From contig CM034591.1 in assembly GCA_020091685.1 (NCBI GenBank), forward strand, positions 26,999,312 to 27,063,311: a DNA stretch of 64,000 nt, given 5' to 3'. The first letter of the stretch is position 1; every line of letters begins with the position of its first letter. This document shows, in pieces, positions 1 to 11,100 of this stretch. Position numbers and translations under genes: made by a program. Source of the stretch: Lutjanus erythropterus (lineage: Eukaryota > Chordata > Actinopteri > Lutjaniformes > Lutjanidae). The notes beneath the pieces were generated by a model, which was not told where the DNA came from, did not search any database, and worked only from the letters and a program-made list of their open reading frames with translations.

Positions 1-1972
1 AAGGATTCTGAGCTCCTTAATAAGACCCTAAAACGGAAGAAATGACAACATTTAGCTGGTTTAAATATTCAGATGATGTTAGTTAGTCTGCACATTGCCC
101 TTTCATAACACACAATATTAAAGGTCCAGTGTGTAAGATTTATAAGGATCTATTGGCAGAATATGGCAGGAATAGAATAGAATATTCAAAAGTGTGTTTT
201 TATTAGAGTATAAATGCCTGAAAATAAAAAAAAAAAGTTCTGTTTTCATTAGAGCTGCCACCAAAATAGTTGACTAAACTGTTAATTGGTGAGAAGATTC
301 TTAGTTGATCATCTTTTCATTTATTTATTTATTAGTCACGAACAAACAAAAAACAAGCAAACAAACAAAAAAAACTGGGAGCTGCACCTTGCCATGAGGC
401 CCAGAGGGTTGCTGCAACACTGACTTTTTGTCTAACTTTGAAGTTGCCAGCACACTGCTGCTAATTGTGCTGTAGCTGCTGTTAGCTAGTTAGCTCAGTT
501 AGTGGTCCTATTAGACTGGGACGCAGCCGACGGAGGCTAGTTGGATGACTGAGAATACAGTACCAAAGTGATTTAACGGTACAGTGGCTCCCACCAGGAC
601 TTGATGGGCTCAATCAGTGACAGGAGGCGTGAAGCTGTTGAGGAGCTTGTAACTTGGCGATGTAATTTGTAAATACATCCATCCATACTTGAGTCAAGTC
701 AAGTATTTGTCTCTTCATGTTTTCAACAATGAGGTTATACTGTATCGAGATAAATTAACAAAAAGTTCAGTCTTCGCTGGTTGCTTCAACACATTCAGAA
801 TTATTCCTGTCTGCTTTTATGGTAATCATTTAACAGGCTGCTCGCTTCATGCACCCCTGTACTGTCTCTAGTTGTGGTTAGTCCTAGTTTCTCTTACCTT
901 AGACTGAGTTGTTTATAGGTCCCTTCACTGAAGGCCACCATGTTGAACTGCCATGTTTCTACAGTAGAACCCAGAATGAACAAACCAAATAATGTATCTA
1001 GAGAGAGCCTTTTGCACTCTTCACAAGTTTCCCAGCCGCCATAGTTTTTTCCCTACATGGTTGGAAGTTATTCAGTATTCAGAGGCTGGATTCCACTAAA
1101 TCCTACACACTGGTCCTTTGAATTACATGAGATGCACCTATTAGTTGTGTCACACTCTGATGCATAACAGATGACCACGATTAGTTTCTCTTAACAGAGA
1201 CACTGAGTGCTGCCAAGAATATTTGCTGAGTGCTTGTTTAATTAGCATCTGAACTTCGGTTCAATTTAATGGAACTTTATTAATCCCACTAGTCGCAGTT
1301 TGTTCGTGTAGCTTGTTATACATTAAAAAAAAAAACATGATCCCCAGGAAGTAATGTGAAATAGAATGTATAATTAATACTAACGAATAAATAACAATAA
1401 AAAAGTCCATATGGCAATGATGACAATGGTTTAAAAAAAAAAAAATCAACAGACATTTAGTTGACAGATCGCAGAGGGAATATCGGTTAGTTTTACAGGC
1501 ACATTACAGGTAAAACATAACAACATCCTAATGGCAATAGAGAAAATCTGTTAGCAAAAATGTGTTTTGAGAATGAGAATTTGTTGGCTACAAAAAGAAT
1601 TTAGATCTCTTTGTTTCATTCCAACAATACTTTTCTGTCTTTTACTGTGATGCTCTGAAAGCAGAAGATGAAAGAAAAGCTCAAGAGACTCAATAAAAGA
1701 TTTCTGAAAATGACAAAGGTTGATTGGACCGACAGAAAAAGAACGTAGTTCACGGAGAATGTGAATTCTCTATTGCCTCAGTTTTCATGTCAAGTTTAAA
1801 GATTACACGCACTAAAGTGAGACAACCCATGCTGTACACAACATTAGAAGTCATGCTGGCAGGCTGTGCCTACGCTTTCGCCTCCACTGTGATACTGCTG
1901 CTCTGCATCTGAGCTACCCTCTTCCAGGCTGTGTGTGTTCCCATCAGGAGCCTCTTCTAGTTTGTGTGTCAC
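1..1972. other. ppfibp2 intron (partial)
   Basis: Holds the family A element at 119-1121 and otherwise AT-rich sequence. I see no further liprin-beta exon on the minus strand here, so the next exon should lie left of the window. Confidence 0.6.
119..1121. repeat. terminal-inverted-repeat element, family A (about 1.0 kb)
   Basis: The left end AAGGTCCAGTGTGTAAGATTT is mirrored at the right end by AAATCCTACACACTGGTCCTTT. The interior has no transposase and is AT-rich. The same ends recur elsewhere in the window (16994-17866, 23957-24246, 59269-59646). Non-autonomous DNA-transposon-like. Confidence 0.7.
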
Positions 1973-2161
1973 CCCTGAGGTTCTGTCACAGGAGGGCCCG
2001 GGGTTCGAGACCTGGCCTTCAGTGGATTCCGTGGGGCACGCCACTGGAGAGCTGCTGTCAGCTGGGATCTCCAAGGCCTTTTTCTCCTGGATCTTGCTAT
2101 TGATCTCCTTCTGAAACCTACACATCTGCTCCTGCAGCTCACTAATGAAATTCACTACAGT
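1973..2161 (-). CDS. ppfibp2: probable ppfibp2 exon 6 (coiled coil plus Ser/Pro-rich tail)
   Basis: A very good acceptor (long pyrimidine tract, then CATCTGTCAG, ending 2162) opens a phase-0 frame: TVVNFISELQEQMCRFQKEI, then a charged helix to KKALE, then a Ser/Thr/Pro-rich tail. A GGG|GTGACA donor at 1972 gives exactly 63 codons and keeps phase 0, but it is only moderate. The frame stays open to a stop at about 1844, so the exon could be longer or even terminal. I do not recognise this segment in the mammalian protein, where ELLQEL... follows KAE. Position, phase and coiled-coil character make it part of this gene. Confidence 0.62.
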
Positions 2162-5100
2162 CTGACAGATGCAGTGGGGGAGAAAGAATTAAAAGGAACA
2201 TTTAGAAAGGAAAGAGGAAATACTGTGGAGTAGGTGTATATGTCTTTGTTTCAAATAAGATTCTTCCTCTACCTCATAGCTATGTAATGTTAGATTTTAA
2301 ATTCTGTAGTCTTGTGCCGGAATAGACAAATATGATAGTGAACCTGCATTAGAAAGACAGATCCTTGGCTTGTCCCCATGTACAGACAGACTCTCCCAGT
2401 TAGTCTCATCTGATGAACACATATTGATTTGTATTTCTTCATGAACCTGAACTCCCCTTTTGCTTTTGCTATATCCACATTATGCTGTGCTAAGTTCCTG
2501 AATTCAAATAGGCAATTTGCACTGATAACTTGAGGGGTGAGTAGGTTTGCCATATTTTAGAGGTGATCCGTGCCCATGTTCCCTCAGAAAGAGTGTAAAC
2601 AGCAGCCGAGTTATGCTCGGACTGTGGACAGAGGAAGTCTCACTTGGGGTCCGGTACAGCGGATATGACAGATGATATTGAGTGCCTCCATGGCTAAATT
2701 TAACTATGGGTTAACTGGCTCCACAGCAAGGAGGCTTCTACACGTTGTGTATGTGTGTGTGCGTGTGTGTGTGTGTGCGTGTGTGTTTGTGTCGTAGAGG
2801 CAGCACATGGGAGGCCAGTAAAGTGTTCAAAGCAGATTTTTTTCCTATTCTACTTAAGTCCAAGCAGCTGTTGTAGAAAAAAAAGTTGGCCTTGTTCACA
2901 TGATGAAAGCAGGATTAAGAAGTGCTGAAACACACCTATAGTATGCCATTTCATTCTAGAAATACACATCAAACACTTATAAACAGTGAAGCATATTCCA
3001 ATGAATCTTTTATTCGCTTTATAGATGTCAGATGTTTTATGGAACACGCTTCCAGTTAGGAAAAGGGTCCTTTTTCCAGAATGGCCGAGTCAACCTTTAC
3101 CCACCACCAAGAACTAAATTCTCTGGGCTGAAGCCTACACACACTCATATTTGGCTCACCATCCATCATGCCAGCTCCGCTATGCCTGAACTCTTTTAAC
3201 CTGAGGACACAAAGGCTCTTTGACCAGCAGTGTTTTGACAGTAACTACATACATTACAGTATCCTGTCTGGTAGAAGTGCTGCTTTCCCTGCTTCCCCTT
3301 TCTCCAACTCATTTGGTCACTGGATGCCCTGAACGTCTGCTGGTAACCCAACACATCGGTCTTAAGCAAATACATGATTCATTTTAAGCTGACAAAAAAT
3401 TTAAACCCCATGGAGGCTTTTTTCCTGTCGACTTTGCCCAGGAACAACAGAGCCAGGGTTCGGGAGAATGTTCCCCTCCATCCGTCCAGAAAGTGTTTAT
3501 GGTCTTCCATAAAATCAGCAGCTGACTTCAAGGATAGATCCATCAGAACACAAGGCAGATTTTTGTGTGTACCCTCGTCATTCCTGGCAGGGTTAGGTTC
3601 AAATTTCCAAGGACTGAAGTAAAACAGAGGTTCCTGAGGATTTTAAGTTGAACCAATTCCTTATTGCAAACAGTCCTCAGTGAAACAAACTGTTTGGTCG
3701 CAAATTTGACAAAACCTCAAGAGTATGAACTTTGATTGCAAAATTATAGTCAGAGTGAAATGTTTGATTGCTAAAACTTAAGCGGACACTGTGAAGTCCA
3801 ACTGGTACTACTCAAGAAGACATCCTTGTTTGGATGGATACATATGAGCTTTAACAGAATAATTAGTACTGCAGTCCAAATTGTGGGTTGGAGCAATAGA
3901 TGGTATATTAAATAGATTGAACAACAAGCTTAAAATTATAAAATGACAAGTGAGCTTGAGTCATACACTAAGTTGATCAGTTGTTTATAACTGTCAGCTG
4001 TCCATCAATGTAAAGCTAAGCTCAATATCCTGAAAATAAAAGCACACGGCTCAGAAAATACAAATTCTGGAGTTGGAGTTCAGTGACTGCCTGCCTTTCT
4101 GCTGCTAAAGTCAGAAATCAATTTATCCATTATAAACATCAACCCCTGTTAAAAGAGTATTAATGATTCTTATGAGTCATAAACAGACATTTATTCATTT
4201 GGTGCACTTTGAGCACTAATAAATGTGAAATGGACAAACAATATAAAGCGTTCTGGATGATTCCTTAATCCTCCGTATCATGTTCATGGTCGTATTTTAC
4301 ATATCTGTCCTTTAAACAAGTTCTGAAAAACACAACCACACACTGTACTGATATTAAAAGTAAAACCTCACTGACCACAAGCAATATCCTGCTGTGCGAG
4401 AAGTCCTACCTCTGCTTTGTGCTGCCTTTCAGCCCCATGGCCCTGCTTTCCCTCCATGTCTGCAAGCTTTATTTTCAGGTAGGACACCTCCCCCATAAGA
4501 CCCAGCTTCTGGTTCTCCAGTGACGTCCTATGCAGGAGCTCCTGTCATCAACAACAGACAGGGAGAGAACATGAAGAGACAAAAAAACAAACACACATGA
4601 AAACAAACATACATTAATACATACTACCTTTAAAGACACACGGTGCTCAATACTTACTCAACAAAGGCAACATCAAGAATGAGGCACAGTGAGCTTCTCG
4701 GTCTCTAATGACAGTCCCCTCAGAAAAACCCACTGGTTTCAGGCGCTGTTTGAGTGGCTAAATATACACGACCCATGACCACTATTTATAATGCCTATTT
4801 CACAGCTCACTCAAAGTACACAGCAGAGGGGGAGAGAGAGGAAGTGTGTGTGTGTGAGAGAGACAGAGAGAGAGAGAGAGGTGGGAGGTACCAGAAGTTC
4901 AAAACATTCATAGAAAGAAATTAAAATAACTTTGACAGGTGCATTTTTCCTGTCAGCCACGTGCTGCTGAACGGGACTATAGATCTGCTATACAGTTCTG
5001 CCACTGTCTCTGCGTCCTCAATGGCTGTGTGACAGCAGTGTGAGTTAAGCCAGGCTATGCGGGCAGATGCATTACTAATTTGGTTGATGTCAAGCAGGTG

Positions 5101-5817
5101 CTAAATCACTTAAAGTCCAGAAATGAGCATCAGAGGCTGACAAACAGTACATATGGATACATCCATTTAAAACTCTGGCTTCGGAAAATATCTGGGCTTC
5201 TTCTCGAGTGCGCATGGAAAATATTAGAGCTTTGTCACCAGGAAGAGATTTACGGCTCAGGTCCAAAGCCTCATAATGACCATGTCTCCAAGAAAGCAGC
5301 CCTGGCTGCCCTTTGATACGCTGCGCGCACACACACAGCACTGCGCGCACAAGTAAGACAACTCATCATACAGCTGAAAGACACGCTCCTGGCAGTCATG
5401 AAATCAGTTCGAATAAGTTGAAGCAGTCCACCCTGAATGGAAATCTCACAAGAGCAGCATTATAAGAACGAGATATTCTGCATAATACCTGGTTCATCTT
5501 ACTCCAGTGTCTGCCTGCAGCAAAGGAGGAGTGGGTGTATTTCCCTCACGGGCGCAGTGGTTTCAAGCATCTTGTAGTTTCAGTAGATTAAAGTTTCATA
5601 CATCCAGTCCAGTGTTCTTCGTGGCATTAGCGGAGTTTCTGTTGTCGATTTGAGCTCAAAGGCAAACAAAACAAAAGTTGCAGACGCACACTTCGGACTC
5701 TTAAAGGAGCACCACCCCTATTCTGTCTCCCTCCCATCTCTCCACCTTTTCAACTGTTCCTCCCTTACTCATTTGTCCCTCTCGCACCCCCTCCCGTGTG
5801 TGTGTGCTTGTGAGTGT

Positions 5818-5852
<35 letters not shown>

Positions 5853-8075
5853 TGGGCAGTGACTCAGTCCGGGTGTTTACAGGTTGGGAGGCGTGGCTAA
5901 TTATGTTGTAATCACCTGCCCAGACATACCAGTCTGGCCCCGCATACACCAGAAATACATTTTCAGACGCTGTACTGGAATGAGTTTGAGCCTCCTAAAT
6001 ATTTTGGTTGTCAAGGTAATCCGCAGACAGAAACAGTGGAATTTCTTCCCAGGAAGCAGAACTCATCCCAAGTTACATTCTAAACCTTATGAGAAAACAC
6101 TGGATCCACAGAAGAGTCATATTTAAACGATAGACGGACAGTCGGGGGCTCTGTCACATCTCATTAAATGGAAGAATAATATTGATATAAAAGCCCTGGA
6201 TGTCTCCTGGTGAATGTCAGAGTTTCCCGATTTTGTTCCAGTAATACATCAAGCATTTGGTATTGAGAAAGTCCAATGTAAGGTCTGGAAAGCGTGATTT
6301 GAGGTCTGCAAAGCGTGATTTGGAATCTGTAAAGTATGACTCGAGGTCTATAAAGTGAGACTGGAGGACTGTCAAGTGTGATTTAAGGTTTGTCAAGCGT
6401 CATCTGAGGTTTGTGAAGCATGATTTGAGGTCTGCAAAGAGAGATTTGAGGTCTTTAAAGCAGGATTTGAGGTCAGTAAATTGTGATTTCAGGTCTGTAA
6501 AGTATAATTTGATGTCTGTAAAGCACTATTTCAGGTCTGTAAAGTGTGATTTGCGGTCTACAGCTTGACTTTAGTTCTGTAAATCATAATTGGAGGTCTG
6601 TAAAGCATGATTTGAGGTCTGTAAAGCTTGATCTGAGGTCTGTAAGAGGTGATTTGAGGTCTGTAAAGCATGATGAGGTCTATGAAGCATGATTTGAGGT
6701 CTTGAAAGCTGTGTACCTGCTGTAGCATCTCCTCTGTGGAGTTGAGTTTGTGCTGATGCTCCACCAGAGAACTCTGCAGATCACTGATCTTGGCCCCCTG
6801 AGCCTCCACCTGGTCTGTCAGCACACTCACCTGTGTGTGTTTATGTGCATGGACAGGGACATAACAGAGATGAAAATCTTTTCTACACCAAAACATGACA
6901 ATAAAACTGTTTTGCCCTCATTTAGTTAAACATATTGTCACATAATTGCAGCCTACACCTAGGAAAAATTATTCAGGTCTCAGATTCTCTCTTTAAGTAG
7001 AGTTTTTTTTTTTCTTTTTTGCAGTACTCCTTAATTTCAGCTATTTTCATTCAATTGCTATGGTCCTTTCTGTTTAAATTTCGACATCTGCGCCAGATTA
7101 AACAGTGCAAATATTTCCTTTGAGAAGAAATGAATGATCCTTTGTGCCTCAGTAGGTGCTTGCAACACTTCAGTGGCTCCAGCAAAATGCAAGTTAAATG
7201 TAGATCTGCAATATAATACTATTAAGGCCACATAACAACTAATCACATACTAAAAGGCAGGTCCAACCAGCCAACTGGAGCAGATTTAAACAAAGCAATG
7301 TTTTATGTGAGGCCCGAAGAAACAAACAGGGCACCTGCTCTCTCACACACACTCACGCACAGCTACACACTACAGCACACGGTGCTGCTAGCCTCAACCT
7401 GTCTGAGATAAGCACATCTGATGTAATTTGGATGAATACGCACACCTACACACATGTAGATGCAGACAAACGCATCATACAAAACAGGCCATTCTAGTGT
7501 TGTAACAGCACCAAACCCAGCTTCGTAACTGTTGCTTTGCCAATCAGTGAAAAAGAAACGCAGCAATTACGCAACATTTATAACACAATACACTGATCTA
7601 CCTTTGCCCTTTCTCCTTCCTTTCCTCGTCCCTCTCCACTAACACTGTTATGTGATATGGGCACTATGCAGAATCAGTTCCTACTAACAGTGTGGTGTCA
7701 AATGCCCTCTTTTATTTGAGCAGGTTCATATGCAATAGAATGTTTTCACTTTTTATGCTTTAGGTTAAATGTGTTGCCACTGCAACAACCTTTTTCCAAG
7801 GTTGTATAAATTCTATACAAAAAGAGACAGTCAGATATACCATTGTTTTGTATGTTAGGAGTGGCTAATCTCACCTGTAGAATTAGTGACTCTTTGTCTC
7901 CCTCCAGACGTGATAAGCGCTCCTGGTAGGACTCACTGTTGCCAGATGAATGGAGGTTTACCTTCAGAATAAAGGTCAGCTATTATGTTCGATAAGTACA
8001 CTGTTAATACAGAACAGTTGCCCACTGGGTCAAATTTATTTTCTTTAATGAGGCTGCAGCCTCAGACAGATGCAG

Positions 8076-8127
<52 letters not shown>

Positions 8128-11100
8128 CTGTCAGACTTTCTATTGTGTCAGTGGGACGTGCGGAGGCGTCTATAAGAGGTTTACAAGTCCTAATCCAGCA
8201 TTAAAAGTTGTGTACAACATTTTATACCAGCTGATTAATGGAAAAAAACATGTTGGGTGACGGCTGAGCTCAGGGCTGCTTGTGTAGTCAGAGATATTTC
8301 AGAGCCAAGGAAGTAAAGTGCAACCAAATAAGCTCAAATTTCTCAAAAATCCAGCCTTTCAACCACAATCATGGAAACATTATGTAGCCCAGCGTCCATC
8401 ATCCTGAGCCAGCCAGCTCAAGTGGTTTGCAATAATTTTAAAATACCATTAAGCTTTTAATACACTCTGAGATCACATGTTTTAGCTGTATAATATTTGA
8501 ACGTGCAGCATTCTTACTTAAAGTGATATTACAGCTATTATTTTACTTAACTTTATGAGATTTATAGCATTTGTCTTCCACACACTTCCCCCTGTAGTCT
8601 CCTTCATACTTTCTTTGACAATATTAGACACTGACTTACTTTAAATTGTTAACACCTACATGGGTTCTTGCTGTGTGCGTAATTATATTCAGCCAGTTAA
8701 AAGAAAAACAACAACAACAACAAATGCACAAGTGCTTCACAACTTGGACTATATTAGTGTAATAAGCAACAGTGAAACTGATCTTTAAGAGGTAAACTGA
8801 ATGTACATAATGATATATATACACTGTAATTCAATACAAAATAATATTCCAGATGTCTTTTATGAAACTTCACAGTAGTAATTGTTGGTGAGGTGCTGAT
8901 TTGAATTTTTTGAGGCCGTAGTTTTCAGTGTGGTTGAATTGAAATGAAGAAGAAGCAACAGGGTCTTCTGCATTGCATTAAAGTGTGTGCAAGTGGTACT
9001 ATTTCTCTTATCATTCAGTATGTTTTTTCATGTTTATGTCTGTGATTCTTGTAAAGCACCTTTTGAGTTTAAAAGTGTTTTATAAATACATTTCTACTTG
9101 CTATACTTACACACTTATCAAAGATAAACTGTACCTTCAAGCAATGTCATAAAGATCAGACAGGGAAAAAGTCACTTATTTTGCTTGTGTAGATTAATAG
9201 CTAACACATCCTTGACATATTATAAAGCTGAAGCTCACAATTGTTCATCATAATGATTGACAAGTATATCCATGAGGCTTCCTCTATGGATTTAACATTC
9301 AGTGAGAATTATAACATAATGGAGGCAGTGAGGACTAATGACTTCTTAATGGCAGCAAGATGGTATGTGTTGTCCAAAGACTCCCTATAGGTTCAAGTGG
9401 CAGGAAATGATCTCAGCTGACATGCGTATCCATTTATCTTTCCCTTCAAACACTTTGACCTTATGACCAGTTTGTGCATTCAACACTTCACCCACGTGTC
9501 ACCACAACTCTGATCCATTTAAACTTATTTTAGCTATTTAGTCAAAATACTGTGCTTCAGCTTCAATAAAAAACCCTAACTTTAGCTTTTCCAGTCAGAA
9601 GGTGCATGCATAGCAGAGTGCATGTGTTGCATAATCTGCTGAACACGTCACAGCACAACTCACAAACAAAGCACGTCTTCCTCACAAATTATCTACCATG
9701 ACAACCATAATTATGCTGTAAAAGCAACAACACTGCAAGAGCAAAACAAACAACCGAGATACAATTTTGGTGCAGTAAGAATGAAGAGAAGACATGCAAG
9801 TAGAGAATGTCTTACCTTCCTAAGCCAGGCAAAATGTTTGTAGAAATCAATATCATACTCCATTCTGCAGGCCCATTGTACTGTAGGTCTGGCTCTTAAT
9901 GTTAGACACTAACAGAATTTAGCCAGCACTACATAGCATCAAGGAAGATGAACGGATCCACAGCAAGACAAAACAATTGTTCTGAACTGGGTTGCACTCT
10001 CAATCTCCCTGAATCCAGCTCCCCTCCTTTTACAGACGCTCCATATTACAGTTGTAGAGAGCAGAGAGGACTTCAGTCCGTGTGGTTTGGAGTCTGGGCA
10101 GCCTGAGACTTTTAGAGTTGAGCCGAATAACTCAAACTATGCCAGCTGGCTGTACTCCCTTTCTTTCTTCTCTTCACTTTTTTCTACCTCTTTTTCACTC
10201 CCCCTTTTCTCTTTCTTCTGCTTTCTCTCTCAAACTGCTTCAGTATTTACCACCTCTCTGTGTTTTGCTGCACCTCATGGTCTCTCATCTTTTTCTGTCC
10301 TCCCTGTCCGTCTCCTGTGCTACCTCTTTCTGTGTGTCTCTCGCTCCGTCTGTCTGAAGCACCTCTCGGCCGAGCTAATTTTTGCGGGGCTTCCTAAAGG
10401 GGCACTGGGGAGAGGAAACTTTCTGCAGCACATGCTTGTCAGATGTGGTGCAGTGCAAGAAGTCAGTTAAGACCACGCAGAAGGGGAGGAGGAGGAGGAG
10501 GAGGAGGAGGCAGTGGAGGAGGCTGTAGGGGACTGTAAAGTTGACAATGGTAAACATAAGTAGAGTGGAAGAGGGAGAACGCTGGTGGTGGCTAACCTGG
10601 ACCAGACAAACAAACAATTATTTCAGAGAATAGAGGACAGGAGTAAAGCAGGAGTATAAGAATGAAGGAAATAAGGGAGGACCGAACAGTGAAACCGGAG
10701 GTACCACTGCTTGTACTTGAACAGGAGCTCTGGATCTCATTACCGGTGTAGTCTGCAATAGTTCCAGCTTCCAGCTCACTGCTTCTTAGCAGAAAGGAAA
10801 AAGCCCTCCAGATGTTGATGACCAAGATCAAAGGCCGCCATATCACGCAACTAATAAAACCCATGGACTCTGTAGTAGTGTTTTGTGCCTTGGCATATTT
10901 TTCTAACAGAACCCTTTGACATATAGAGGGATGCACCGAATCCAAATATGTTATTCGAGAAAGCACAAATAACGTGATGGATACAGATATTTCTTTTATC
11001 CAAAGTTGCTTATTATTAGTCGGAAACTTGAATGACCTCATCAGACTTAGAAAAGGCTGTATCTACCTTAATCAATTATTGACTTAATGCACCAAGATTA

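Noticed and set aside
6558..6716. Continuation of the liprin frame into YRPQI repeats as a real exon
   Set aside because: A standard GTACAC donor at 6716 and exact liprin-beta homology to the next exon (ELLHRTSLEN...) indicate that this part is intron. The frame is kept only as a finding about read-through.
10082..10470. Overlapping Ser/Phe/Leu-rich open frames
   Set aside because: They come from the pyrimidine-rich low-complexity block. The same sequence is open in two frames, which is expected of such composition.
10592..11041. 149-codon minus-strand open frame in a ppfibp2 intron
   Set aside because: No similarity to liprins or another family that I recognise, no splice-site phase fitting the neighbouring exons, and hydrophobic composition typical of random AT-rich frames.
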